Positions 26,756-35,525 of a stretch of DNA of 64,000 nt are shown piece by piece. The stretch is from Sulfuriferula sp. (GTDB lineage: Bacteria; Pseudomonadota; Gammaproteobacteria; Burkholderiales; Sulfuriferulaceae), in the NCBI GenBank assembly GCA_031291235.1, contig JARLJL010000022.1, positions 186,001 to 250,000 on the forward strand. Reading direction: 5' to 3'. The stretch's first letter is position 1. Every line of letters starts with the position of its first letter. The translations under genes were made by a program, and so were the position numbers. The notes under the pieces were generated by a model. That model was given only the letters and a program-made list of their open reading frames with translations. It did no database searches and was not told the origin of the DNA.

Positions 26756-27576
26756 TGAGTATTTCGGCAACTGCGAACAGCGAAGAGCGCAGCATTTCCG
26801 GCGCGCATGTGCTGATACCGGGCGAGCTGGATTTATCGCACGGTGTGGCGCTTTATCTGGATGCCATCAATGTCAGTTTTGACGGTTTCAAGGCGATCAA
26901 TAATTTGTCGCTGACGATAGACGCCGGCGAGTTGCGCTGCATTATCGGGCCAAACGGCGCAGGTAAAACCACGATGATGGATGTGATTACGGGTAAAACC
27001 CGTCCGGATTCCGGCACCGCCTTTTTCGGCCAGACATTCGACCTGACGCGCATGCGGGAGGCGCAAATCGCGCATGCTGGCATCGGTCGGAAATTCCAGA
27101 AACCTACGGTGTTCGAACAGCATAGCGTGTTTGATAATCTGGAGCTGGCATTGAAAGCCGATAAAAGCATTTGGGGCAGTTTGTTTTCCCGGCGTAATCA
27201 TGAGCAGACTGAGCGAATTGAGGAGTTGATGGAACTGATTCGCTTGCAGGATTTCTGCCATCGGCCTGCCGGACTGCTGGCGCATGGTCAGAAGCAATGG
27301 CTGGAAATCGGCATGCTGCTGGCGCAGGAACCGAAATTGTTGTTGCTGGACGAGCCTGTGGCCGGCATGACCGACGAGGAGACTGAGCGTACCGCGGAAT
27401 TGTTCATCTCGTTGGCCGGCAAGCATTCGCTGGTGGTGGTTGAGCACGATATGGAATTCGTCAACAGCATCGCGCGTAAGGTGACAGTGTTGCATGAAGG
27501 CTCGGTGCTGGCTGAAGGCAGCATGAGCGAAGTGCAAAATGATGCGCGCGTTATTGAAGTATATCTGGGGCGCTAA
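26752..27576 (+). CDS. urtD: Urea ABC transporter ATP-binding protein UrtD
   Basis: LivG-type ATPase of 274 residues: Walker A GPNGAGKTT, Q-loop region GIGRKFQKPTVF, a divergent signature (AHGQKQWLEIG) and Walker B KLLLLDEPVAGMTDEE. The replaced LSGGQ signature is usual for UrtD. The start is the first of two tandem ATG codons overlapping the urtC stop; an ATG 12 bases upstream is also possible. The N-terminal ~45 residues before the nucleotide-binding core are longer than in LivG. Confidence 0.92.
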   Translation: MMSISATANSEERSISGAHVLIPGELDLSHGVALYLDAINVSFDGFKAINNLSLTIDAGELRCIIGPNGAGKTTMMDVITGKTRPDSGTAFFGQTFDLTRMREAQIAHAGIGRKFQKPTVFEQHSVFDNLELALKADKSIWGSLFSRRNHEQTERIEELMELIRLQDFCHRPAGLLAHGQKQWLEIGMLLAQEPKLLLLDEPVAGMTDEETERTAELFISLAGKHSLVVVEHDMEFVNSIARKVTVLHEGSVLAEGSMSEVQNDARVIEVYLGR

Positions 27577-28275
27577 ATGCTGGAATTGAGCGGAATTAAC
27601 CAATATTACGGCGGCAGTCATATTCTGCGCGACGTTGACCTGCATTGTGCTATTGGTCAGACTACCGTGTTGCTTGGGCGTAATGGCGTGGGTAAAACTA
27701 CCTTGCTGCGTTGCCTCATGGGAGTGTTGCCGATCAAGTCCGGCACTATCCGATTTATGGGTGAGGATATTACGCGCCTGCCGCCGCACAAGCGCGCGGC
27801 AATGGGGTTGGGTTACGTGCCGCAAGGCCGCGAGATTTTTCCGCGTCTGACTGTAGCGGAGAATCTGGAAATGGGGCTGGGGCATCTTAAAGGCGCTGCG
27901 GCCAGCAAAATCCCCGAAGAGCTGTTTGAGCTGTTTCCTATACTGAAACAGTTTCTGAAACGGCGCGGCGGCGATCTCTCGGGTGGGCAGCAACAACAGC
28001 TGGCGATTGCGCGGGCGCTGGCTGGCAGACCTAAACTGATTATACTGGATGAGCCGACAGAAGGTATTCAGCCTTCCATCATCAAGGATATTGAACGCGT
28101 ATTGCGCATGCTTGCCGGGCGCGGGGATATGGGTGTGTTGCTGACTGAGCAATATTACGATTTTGCCAAATCACTGGCTGACGAATACACTGTTTTACAA
28201 CGAGGACAGGTGGTTAAAAGCGGGCTCGGCGCCAATATGGAAGCCGATGGCGTGCGCAGCTATCTGTCGGTGTGA
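27577..28275 (+). CDS. urtE: Urea ABC transporter ATP-binding protein UrtE
   Basis: LivF-type ATPase of 232 residues with Walker A GRNGVGKTT, signature LSGGQQQQLAIARAL and Walker B LIILDEPTEGIQPS. It directly abuts urtD (TAAATG) and ends the transporter set. A short hairpin (CGCCTGA-TTG-TCAGGCG at 28427-28443) 150 bp downstream may slow transcription but lacks a T tract. Confidence 0.93.
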   Translation: MLELSGINQYYGGSHILRDVDLHCAIGQTTVLLGRNGVGKTTLLRCLMGVLPIKSGTIRFMGEDITRLPPHKRAAMGLGYVPQGREIFPRLTVAENLEMGLGHLKGAAASKIPEELFELFPILKQFLKRRGGDLSGGQQQQLAIARALAGRPKLIILDEPTEGIQPSIIKDIERVLRMLAGRGDMGVLLTEQYYDFAKSLADEYTVLQRGQVVKSGLGANMEADGVRSYLSV

Positions 28276-28496
28276 ATTCTTAATGCATGTTGGAGGCCAA
28301 TACGGGCTTCGACATGTGCATAGTTGGACGATCGAGTCGTTCATCTCTTGAACCGCAGGCTTATTATCCGTGCCGCTAGGCACGATCCCGTCTGTTTTGC
28401 CGATCTTTTCCCATCAGCTTTGATATCGCCTGATTGTCAGGCGGTTTCCATGGATGCGCGCCCGTCGCTGCCGAAGTGTGTTAATTGATAGTTGTA

Positions 28497-28535
28497 TGCA
28501 CATAAATCGTGCGGGTTTGGAAAATTGGATACATT
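28497..28535 (+). promoter_or_regulatory. NtrC-like site next to a GntR-type operator, upstream of the Tsx-like gene
   Basis: TGCACATAAATCGTGCG (28497-28513) keeps 9 of 10 bases of the NtrC pattern. AATTGGATACATT (28523-28535) matches most of the AATTGKATMCAATT element found elsewhere in the window. Both lie 85-125 bp ahead of the sigma-54 element at 28620. Apart from these sites the 28276-28788 gap contains no gene that I can support. Confidence 0.55.
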
Positions 28536-28619
28536 TTGGCGCGCATAAAACAAACAAAATCGTGCGTTAATGTAGGGTGTTAATTTTTAAGTAATTGATA
28601 ATGTTTGATTTTTATATTT

Positions 28620-28634
28620 TGGCATGGGCTTTGC
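28620..28634 (+). promoter_or_regulatory. Sigma-54 promoter of the Tsx-like gene
   Basis: TGGCATGggctTTGC fits the -24/-12 consensus (Y at position 6) with correct 4-base spacing. Expected start near 28646, leaving a leader of about 140 bases. Confidence 0.78.
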
Positions 28635-28788
28635 TTTGTATCCAATAGCATTTCCACTTGGATTCAATTTGTAGTAATCATGCAGTTTTGACGATCCGGT
28701 GAGTTTTGTCGGCATATTCGGGCCAATTCGTATAACCGTGACGCAAGTCTGGGTTTTATTAATTAATTAAATCATGGGAGTATTATCA

Positions 28789-29679
28789 ATGAAAAACAAA
28801 TCGGGTGCAGCAAACCGTCTCAAGCAAGTCGGATTGTCAGTTGCTTTGGTACTGGGCACATCGTCCAATCTGTATGCTGCAGACTGGAGCGATACATCGA
28901 TAAGCTGGCGTTACGGGACAAAATTCGCCGAGCCGTTTGAATCCAACGACATCAGCAAAAATATTTTGGCTTTGACTCACGTCAGCGGATACAAATACGG
29001 CACCAATTTCTTTAACGCCGACATGTTGTTCTCGGATAGCAAGGATCCATCGGCAATTGGTTCTACAGACGGCGCTTCGGAAGTTTATGTCGTGTATCGC
29101 AACACGCTGGATTTGGGCAAGATTACCGGCAAGGAATACAAATTCGGCATTATCAAGGATGTCGGCGCTACTTTCGGCTTTGACGCCAATACTAAAACCG
29201 ATGTCGGCTACAACTCCAAGAAGCGTATGCTGGTACTGGGCCCTACGGTGATGCTCGATGTGCCCGGCTTCATGAACGTCAGTTTGCTGGCGCTTTGGGA
29301 AAGCAATGCGCCTTCTGGTTGGGACTTTGCAACCAATAGCACCTATAGCGTGTCGCGCTATACTTACAAAACGCATCCGATGCTGACCGCAGCCTGGGGT
29401 ATTCCTATCGGCGACTCGGCTTTCTCCTTTGAAGGTTTTGTGAACTTCATCGCCTCTAAAGGCAAGGACGAGTTCGGTAACGATACCAAGCCTGAGACCG
29501 ATTTCGATGCGCAGATCATGGCTGACGTAGGCAAGCTGACCGGCGGGCCCAAAGGTACTTTCAAGATCGGTCTGGAGTATCAATACTGGAAGAACAAGTT
29601 TGGTAACGATGCTTCGGGTGCGGCAGGCAGCGGTGCCTTTGCCAAGACCCCGATGATTCGTGCCGAATATCATTTTTAA
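28789..29679 (+). CDS. Tsx-like nucleoside-specific outer-membrane channel
   Basis: Outer-membrane protein of 296 residues. A signal peptide ends at LYAA near residue 30; the mature part starts DWSDTSISWRYGTKFAEPF, matching the Tsx channel family, and ends in a barrel-type aromatic residue (AEYHF). It should let nucleosides or bases cross the outer membrane. An in-frame ATG lies 15 bases upstream, but GGGAG then falls inside the gene; with the ATG at 28789 that GGGAG is an ideal ribosome-binding site. The next gene encodes a BmpA-like receptor. Confidence 0.82.
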   Translation: MKNKSGAANRLKQVGLSVALVLGTSSNLYAADWSDTSISWRYGTKFAEPFESNDISKNILALTHVSGYKYGTNFFNADMLFSDSKDPSAIGSTDGASEVYVVYRNTLDLGKITGKEYKFGIIKDVGATFGFDANTKTDVGYNSKKRMLVLGPTVMLDVPGFMNVSLLALWESNAPSGWDFATNSTYSVSRYTYKTHPMLTAAWGIPIGDSAFSFEGFVNFIASKGKDEFGNDTKPETDFDAQIMADVGKLTGGPKGTFKIGLEYQYWKNKFGNDASGAAGSGAFAKTPMIRAEYHF

Positions 29680-29856
29680 TGATGCATGTAGCACTTTGAC
29701 GAATTGGATACTGGCACAGGTATTAAGGGAATGCATCGACTGCTGACAGCGGTTGTGCATTTCCGATTGGGGCGGGTGGTTCGGCAATGATGATGGCAGG
29801 TACACTTGATACCGAGTGTGCCGCATCCAACTTAATTGATATTGGAGTCTGTTTAT

Positions 29857-30936
29857 ATGAAAAACGTACGTAATTTCAAAATAGCGGCAATCGGACTGGC
29901 TTTGGCGACGACGGCGGTGTTTGCTCATGCTGCCGAGCCGTTAAAAGCGGGTTTCGTCTATGTAGGTCCTGTGGGCGATGCCGGCTGGACATTCGCACAC
30001 GATCAAGGCCGTCTGGCCATGGAAAAGGCGCTGGGCGGCAAGGTCAAGTCGACTTATGTCGAAAATGTACCGGAAGGTGCTGATGCCGAGCGCGTCATCA
30101 GACAGCTTGCTGCTGATGGCAACAAGATTATTTTTACCACTTCATTCGGTTTCATGAATCCGACATTGAAAGTGGCGCAAACATTCCCCAACACCTATTT
30201 TGACCATGCTACAGGCTATAAAACAGCCAAAAACATGGGTATTTATCAGGCCCGCTCCTGGGAAGGCGCTTACATGCTGGGCGTGCTGGCCGGTAAAATG
30301 ACCAAGAGCAATATTCTGGGCTTCGTGGGTTCATACCCTGTACCGGAAGTGGTGCGCAATATCGACGCTTATACTTTGGGCGCACAGAGTGTGAACCCGA
30401 AAATCAAGACCAAGGTTATCTGGGTAAGCAGCTGGTACGATCCTGCGCGGGAACGTCAGGCCGCTGAAACCATGATTGCACAGGGTGCAGACGTCCTGAG
30501 CCAGAATACCGATTCGCCGGCCGTGATTCAGACCGCTGAAGAAAAGGGCGTTTACGCATTCGGCTGGGATTCGGACATGTCCAAGTTCGGACCTAAAGCC
30601 CAGCTGGTTGCAAGTACGCTGAACTGGTCGCGGTATTACACCGACACAGTGAAACAAGTGCTGGCCGGAACGTGGAAGCCGACTCAAACCCTGTGGGGCA
30701 TGAAAGAAGGCATGGTGGTTTTGACGCCGCTGAGTCCATCCGTACCTGCTGCGGTTGCCAAAGTGTTTGAAGAGAAAAAACAAGGTATTATCAGCGGCAA
30801 GATCGTGCCGTTTACCGGCCCTATTGTAGATCAGGCTGGCGTAGTAAAGGTTGCTGCGGGTACCATGATGCCTATGGGTGAATTGATGTCGTTGAATTAC
30901 TATGTGCAAGGGGTTGAAGGTTCTATTCCCAAGTAA
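29857..30936 (+). CDS. BmpA/Med-family substrate-binding lipoprotein-like receptor for nucleosides or nucleobases
   Basis: Periplasmic receptor of 359 residues with a signal peptide (AIGLALATTAVFAHAAE) lacking an obvious lipobox Cys, followed by LKAGFVYVGPVGDAGWTFAHDQGR, the family hallmark. Such proteins feed purine nucleosides or bases to NupABC-type transporters. The matching ATPase and two permeases are at 47333-50920, inside the purine operon, so the transporter is split over 17 kb. A weak AATTGGATACT element at 29703 precedes it, and a strong terminator follows. Confidence 0.85.
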   Translation: MKNVRNFKIAAIGLALATTAVFAHAAEPLKAGFVYVGPVGDAGWTFAHDQGRLAMEKALGGKVKSTYVENVPEGADAERVIRQLAADGNKIIFTTSFGFMNPTLKVAQTFPNTYFDHATGYKTAKNMGIYQARSWEGAYMLGVLAGKMTKSNILGFVGSYPVPEVVRNIDAYTLGAQSVNPKIKTKVIWVSSWYDPARERQAAETMIAQGADVLSQNTDSPAVIQTAEEKGVYAFGWDSDMSKFGPKAQLVASTLNWSRYYTDTVKQVLAGTWKPTQTLWGMKEGMVVLTPLSPSVPAAVAKVFEEKKQGIISGKIVPFTGPIVDQAGVVKVAAGTMMPMGELMSLNYYVQGVEGSIPK

Positions 30937-30958
30937 TTGCGGCAGGCAGCACATCATT

Positions 30959-30993
30959 CACGGACGGGAGTCAGATCCCGTCCGTGTTTTTTT
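30959..30993 (+). terminator. Rho-independent terminator after the BmpA-like gene
   Basis: An 11-bp perfect stem (CACGGACGGGA with TCCCGTCCGTG, 30959-30969 and 30976-30986) with a 6-base loop is followed by seven T residues. Because the adenine deaminase start is only 19 bases further on, that gene must rely on read-through or a promoter overlapping this site. Confidence 0.9.
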
Positions 30994-31011
30994 ACAATGG
31001 AAGATAAGATC

Positions 31012-32043
31012 ATGACCAAAATCGATATGGCGAGTTTTGTACGTGCGCTGCCGAAAGCGGAATTGCATTTACATATAGAAGGCACGCTGGAACCGGAAAT
31101 GACATTCGAATTGGCCGCCAAGCATGGCATACAGTTGCCTTACGCCAATGTAGCGGCATTGCGCAGCGCCTATAACTTCTCGAATCTGCAGTCATTTCTG
31201 GATATTTATTATCAGGGCGTGCAGGTTTTAAAGGATGCGGACGACTTCTTTCAGCTGACGCATGCCTATTTGAAACGCGCGCATAACGACGGTGTCGTCC
31301 ATGTCGAAATATTTTTTGACCCGCAAAGCCACCTGGAACGGGGTATTCCGCTGTCGGTGGTGTTCGAGGGTATGAATCGTGCGCTGGTCGGCGGCGAGCG
31401 CGAACTGGGTATCTCGTATCGCGTGATTCCGTGTTTCCTGCGGCACTTGAGCGAGGCGGCGGCGATGCAAACACTGGAAGCGCTGTTGCCTTATCGCGAG
31501 TACATCTGTGCGGTGGGGCTTGATTCCAGCGAGAACGGTCATCCGCCATCCAAATTTTCTCGCGTGTTTGCACGGGCGCGCGAAGAGGGGCTGTTAACGG
31601 TAGCGCATGCCGGGGAAGAAGGTCCGCCATCGTATATATGGGAAGCGCTGGACGACCTCAAGGTGTCGCGCATCGACCATGGCGTGGGTTGCGAAGCGGA
31701 CGAGGCGTTATGTCAGCGCTTGGCCAGTGAGCACATGCCGCTGACAGTATGTCCGGTTTCCAATATCAAGCTGGCCGTATTCGATCGCATGGAGTCGCAT
31801 AATCTCAAGCGCTTGCTGCAGCGTGGCCTGTGCGTGACAGTAAGCTCCGACGACCCGGCGTATTTCGGCGGCTACGAGCTCGATAACCTGCTGGCAGTGC
31901 AGCAGGCGCTGGGCTTGAGCAGAGAGGATATGGTGACGCTGGCGCGCAATTCCATCGAGGCGTCTTTCTTGTCCACAGCGGAAAAACAGGTCTGGCAGAA
32001 AATGATAGGCAAATGCGCCGATACGCTGATGTCGGCTGAATGA
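31012..32043 (+). CDS. Adenine deaminase (adenosine deaminase-like type)
   Basis: Converts adenine to hypoxanthine and ammonia, feeding the xanthine dehydrogenase coded downstream. Of 343 residues, the zinc motif HLHIEGTLEPE, a GLDSSENGHPPSKF block, TVAHAGEEGPP, RIDHGVG and the final SSDDPAYFGGY match bacterial adenine deaminases of the ADA fold more closely than adenosine deaminase. The GHPPSKF block in particular is characteristic. I start at 31012, where GGAAG sits 8 bp upstream. Adenosine as substrate cannot be excluded. Confidence 0.85.
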   Translation: MTKIDMASFVRALPKAELHLHIEGTLEPEMTFELAAKHGIQLPYANVAALRSAYNFSNLQSFLDIYYQGVQVLKDADDFFQLTHAYLKRAHNDGVVHVEIFFDPQSHLERGIPLSVVFEGMNRALVGGERELGISYRVIPCFLRHLSEAAAMQTLEALLPYREYICAVGLDSSENGHPPSKFSRVFARAREEGLLTVAHAGEEGPPSYIWEALDDLKVSRIDHGVGCEADEALCQRLASEHMPLTVCPVSNIKLAVFDRMESHNLKRLLQRGLCVTVSSDDPAYFGGYELDNLLAVQQALGLSREDMVTLARNSIEASFLSTAEKQVWQKMIGKCADTLMSAE

Positions 32044-32091
32044 GCCTTGGTCTTGCGATGGCAATAACGGCGGCGATACCAGCTTAAGCGG

Positions 32092-33048
32092 TCAGCCCTT
32101 GGCTAATCGCGGTTTCGCATGATCCAGATCGGGGCGGTGCCATGGGTCGATATGCGTCATCAGATCCAGCACGCGATGGTGTTGCATGACGCGCAACCGG
32201 GCAGCGACAGCGATGTCGTGTCCGGCTTCTACACTGATTGTGGCATCGACCTCGATATGCGCATCGACAACGATCATATCGCCCATTTTACGGGTACGTA
32301 CATTGTGCACACCCTGCACCCCCGGGGTTTCGATTAGGGTCTGGCGGATGGCGTCTACTTCCTGTTCGTCCACAGCGCGATCCATCAGGTCATGCAATGC
32401 GTCCCAGCCGAATTCCCAGCCCATGCGGGCTATCATGAAACCCACGATGAGCGCAGCGATAGGATCCAATATCGGGTAGCCGGCCAGATTGCCGACGATG
32501 CCGGCGCCGACTACCAGCGATGATGCCGCGTCTGAACGGGCATGCCAGGCATTGGCGACCAGCATGCTCGATTTAACGCGCTTTGCAACCACCAGCATGT
32601 AACGGAACAGCAGTTCCTTGGCGATAAGTGCGCCGCCTGCCACCCACAGCGCGGCAATGCGGACTTTTGGTATCGTATCCGGATCTTCCAGCTTGATGAT
32701 GGCAGACCACAGCATGCCTATCCCGACAGCCAGCAATAGTACGCCCAGCACCAGTGAGGCGGCGGTTTCAAAGCGTTGATGGCCGTAAGGATGGTCCGCA
32801 TCAGCGTCCTTTTTGCTATGGTGGCTGGCAAACAGGACAACAAAATCGGCGATCAGGTCGGAGAGCGAATGGATACCGTCTGCAACCAGACCCTGGGACT
32901 TGGACAGTATACCGACTATGATCTGGGTGATGCTCAGGCACAGATTGACGCCTACGCTGACCCAGGTGGTACGGGACGCAGCTGCGGCGCGTTCTTCCAT
33001 GGTGCGAGGTGAAGCTTCAGTATCGTCAGTAATGTCGGTATGGTCCAT
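32092..33048 (-). CDS. Cation diffusion facilitator (CDF) metal efflux protein
   Basis: Inner-membrane divalent-metal/proton antiporter of 318 residues. Six helices are apparent with metal-site motifs HSLSDLIADF (helix II) and HARSDAASSL (helix V), an inter-helix acid/His run KKDADADHPYGHQRFE, and a cytoplasmic C-terminal domain with HVR/THIDP-type His residues. It groups with FieF/MamB-like proteins, so Fe, Zn, Mn or Co are candidates. The ATG at 33048 fits the family length. It converges on the adenine deaminase gene and has no evident link to nitrogen use. Confidence 0.87.
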   Translation of the reverse strand: MDHTDITDDTEASPRTMEERAAAASRTTWVSVGVNLCLSITQIIVGILSKSQGLVADGIHSLSDLIADFVVLFASHHSKKDADADHPYGHQRFETAASLVLGVLLLAVGIGMLWSAIIKLEDPDTIPKVRIAALWVAGGALIAKELLFRYMLVVAKRVKSSMLVANAWHARSDAASSLVVGAGIVGNLAGYPILDPIAALIVGFMIARMGWEFGWDALHDLMDRAVDEQEVDAIRQTLIETPGVQGVHNVRTRKMGDMIVVDAHIEVDATISVEAGHDIAVAARLRVMQHHRVLDLMTHIDPWHRPDLDHAKPRLAKG

Positions 33049-33182
33049 GAAAAATACTCTTGATATATGGTGCGGCCCTCGGATCTGCAAGGATGCCAGC
33101 GTGTTCTGTAAATGATTTTACTATACAGGAAACTGCGTCGTTTCGGGGCGGGAGAAGACGTTAATAGCAGAGTTTGACACGG

Positions 33183-33890
33183 TTATATAACAGATTTAAG
33201 CGGGCGTCTTCGGCATCCATACAGCATGCCGTTCCAGCCGCGTACGGTGAGCCATCCGATAGTTATGAACCACAGCACGCTCAAGGCGGCTGCAGACAGG
33301 TCGTCAAGTGTGCTGCATTGACCATGCTCGGTGCACGCTGTCGATGAAGCGAGCGTAGAGACGATGACCAGCGCAACGGTAGCTGAAATAACATAAGCAG
33401 TTGCAACCACAATGCGACGCCAGACTGGCGGATACGCATAAGCCGTATGGTCGATGGTGCGTTCGGACAAAATCTCATACGCCGGCAAGCCGGCCGTATT
33501 TTTGTGCACGACCATCGATCCTGTGATGAGATCGTGCACTGCCTGATGCCGCGTGGTAGTCAGGACAAAGATTAACGATAGCCAGCCGAGCAGCCACTTG
33601 ATAACAAAGCGGGCTGTGGCGGCAAAGATGTTGATATTCGATGCTCCGTCGGTTTTGGTCACCCGGATTTTCAACAGATGGTGGCCGATAGTCCCTCCGG
33701 TAAGCGCGACCATGACTGGTTCAAGCACGAATATCGTACCGGTCAGTAATAACGCATTGCCATAGGGGTGCGTAATTCCCAATACGTTGCTGGAAATCAA
33801 AGTCGCAAAGACTGCGGCCGGGATCAGCAACGAGTCGATCAGAAAAGCCTGGATGCGTTTGATCAGGCGCGGGTAAGCAATGTTATTCAT
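33183..33890 (-). CDS. RDD-family membrane protein
   Basis: The protein has 235 residues. An N-terminal RDD domain (PRLIKRIQAFLIDSLLIPA; then GGTIGHHLLKIRVTK; then RHQAVHDLITGSMVV) contains three helices and is followed by two more helices with a Cys-containing loop (STACTEHGQCS). RDD proteins are poorly understood; some act in ion transport. No partner gene is adjacent. Confidence 0.75.
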   Translation of the reverse strand: MNNIAYPRLIKRIQAFLIDSLLIPAAVFATLISSNVLGITHPYGNALLLTGTIFVLEPVMVALTGGTIGHHLLKIRVTKTDGASNINIFAATARFVIKWLLGWLSLIFVLTTTRHQAVHDLITGSMVVHKNTAGLPAYEILSERTIDHTAYAYPPVWRRIVVATAYVISATVALVIVSTLASSTACTEHGQCSTLDDLSAAALSVLWFITIGWLTVRGWNGMLYGCRRRPLKSVI

Positions 33891-34251
33891 GGATCAAGTG
33901 TAATGCAGGGGTAATTGTATTGAAGTGCAGGAAGCTGCAATAGCGACAATAATAAACTATTTTTGTGTTGTTCGAATGTGGTCGCCTGATATCTCCAGGC
34001 TGTATTTTGAGTAGGGTTAACCAGTCGAGCTGCACTTAAATCCTACTCTCCCTGATATACCTATCAGTTAAATCAAGCGTTTTTTGCATGGTAATATAAT
34101 TACCAATATTGCTATTATAAATTCTTATTTATATGTAGTCTTATGTCTGTATTGTTAGGAAAAATATTGCCTTGATCTGACAGTAAGGCATCACACGAAA
34201 TAAAAGCGCTGACATTCAAACGACATAAAGCGCTGCACAAGGGAGAGAGTA

Positions 34252-34506
34252 GTGAAAAATCTAGCTGACCGCAGCATACGTGGCCTCGCTATGTTTGCGC
34301 CCATCATATGCATACCGGGCGTCAGACTCACGCAGACGACAGGTAATAAAATAGCTGTAGGGAAGGAAGGAGGGGCTAACCAGCCGCCCACCGTATCCAT
34401 AGTGCGCCCGCTTGATAACAGCAGCTATGCCGCACTTGCCACGATTAATCTCTCAGCCAACGCTGCCGACAGCTTGCCATTCTGGGTGGGGGGTACATCA
34501 CTATGA
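34252..34506 (+). pseudogene. Small orphan reading frame with an Ig-like domain fragment; possible gene remnant
   Basis: Eighty-four codons. The first 40 residues resemble nothing known, but NQPPTVSIVRPLDNSSYA followed by LATINLSANAADS resembles the opening strands of bacterial Ig-like repeats in large secreted proteins. The frame stops before the domain would close. It lies in an AT-rich patch (33.9-34.95 kb) unlike its GC-rich neighbours, so it may be the scar of a larger gene or an insertion. The preceding 33891-34251 stretch is AT-rich with no gene I can support. It overlaps the next frame by ATGA. Confidence 0.35.
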
Positions 34507-34910
34507 CCAAAATCAAATTTAGGCATTTTGCATCGCTTCTGATTATGTTTTTTGTGCTTGTGAGTATGCTCTTCTTGTTTACAACGCACTCTGATACGTA
34601 TAAGGAGGCCGAACTTTTTGCCAGGGAGGATCCGCAGGTGGCCGATCTGATTGGGCATGTTGCTATTGTCGATTTCAGATTTTGGGATGGATTCGAATCC
34701 CTTTCTGCTGGTAGTGGAAGAGAAGCCAATTTTGTGTTTGATGTGGCTGGTGAAAAAGCGAAAGCTATTTTAGATATTCGTTTATCTCGTGTGGTGGGTA
34801 AATGGTATGTTGATTTAGCTTATCTTCGATTTAATGGTGCGCTCATTGTCCTCAACGGAAACCACGGGGACGAGTCAAGTTCAAGCATGAGATCAGACCG
34901 TCTTGAATAG
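34503..34910 (+). CDS. Small membrane-anchored protein, weakly Coa1-like
   Basis: The protein has 135 residues: a Lys/Arg-rich start, one strong transmembrane helix (LLIMFFVLVSMLFLF, ~11-27), then a soluble domain of ~90 residues with strands such as FDVAGEKAKAILDIRL and VVGKWYVDLAYLRFNG. This helix-plus-small-beta-domain form resembles Coa1-like proteins of cytochrome oxidase assembly, but the match is weak. Composition is AT-rich compared with flanking genes, suggesting separate origin. Function unknown. Confidence 0.5.
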   Translation: MTKIKFRHFASLLIMFFVLVSMLFLFTTHSDTYKEAELFAREDPQVADLIGHVAIVDFRFWDGFESLSAGSGREANFVFDVAGEKAKAILDIRLSRVVGKWYVDLAYLRFNGALIVLNGNHGDESSSSMRSDRLE

Positions 34911-34997
34911 CAAGTCCTTTGTTCGCAAAATTTGAGGGCGTACAAATAATGGTTCGTGAGTTACTGAAATACTGCTTTAGTAATTAATCGATCGCAA

Positions 34998-35525
34998 TCA
35001 GCGAATCTCGATAAAACTCACAACTGGCGTTGCAATCCCTATCTTGCCGTCCAGATCCACTACATCGCAATTCTCACCCGCGCCGCCTCGGTCGATCACC
35101 AGAAAATCGGTGGTCTGATTTAACGATACTAGCGGGTGATGCCAGACGCCGGGTCTGTAATTGATACCTTGGCGGCCGTTGCTGAGAAAAGCATGGAGTT
35201 CGCCCGGCAAATCGTCTGCTGTTGTGAGGGCGACAATGACCAGGAATGGGTGTTCACCTAGTGGAATGAAGGCCTGACTGCCAAGCGGATGACGTTCGAC
35301 TTTGTGTAGTGTTATGGGGAAGCGGGTAGGGGCGCTGCGTACGATGCTGACTAGCGGACGGCCGCCATTGGTGCCGACGTCGACTGTTGCCAGATCGTGG
35401 AAGCGCTGCGCCTGACCGTCGTTGATGGAGAAGGTAGCGGCACCCACTGCTTCGATAACATCGCCGAATGCTGCAAAGGCGTCCGTCGTCAGCGGTTGTA
35501 TGGCCAGTGTTTCAGGATGGGTCAT
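34998..35525 (-). CDS. allA: Ureidoglycolate lyase
   Basis: Splits ureidoglycolate to glyoxylate and urea, the last step of allantoin use. The protein has 175 residues of the AllA cupin-like fold with the motifs [36 protein letters not shown] and DFLVIDRGG. The start at 35525 overlaps the allantoicase gene by 14 bases. It is the last gene of the minus-strand set gntR-puuE-uraD-alc-allA. Urea released here can go to the urease encoded at 55.9-61 kb. Confidence 0.9.
   Translation of the reverse strand: MTHPETLAIQPLTTDAFAAFGDVIEAVGAATFSINDGQAQRFHDLATVDVGTNGGRPLVSIVRSAPTRFPITLHKVERHPLGSQAFIPLGEHPFLVIVALTTADDLPGELHAFLSNGRQGINYRPGVWHHPLVSLNQTTDFLVIDRGGAGENCDVVDLDGKIGIATPVVSFIEIR

Noticed and set aside
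26833-28152. Antisense open frame of about 439 codons opposite urtD and urtE
   Set aside because: Fully covered by two genes with intact ATPase motifs; no independent start site.
29711-29727. Sigma-54-like TGGCACAGGTATTAA before the BmpA-like gene
   Set aside because: The -24 box is good but the invariant GC of the -12 box is missing.
29799-29822. Hairpin GGTACACT/AGTGTGCC ahead of the BmpA-like gene as terminator
   Set aside because: Eight-base loop and no T tract; does not qualify as a rho-independent terminator.
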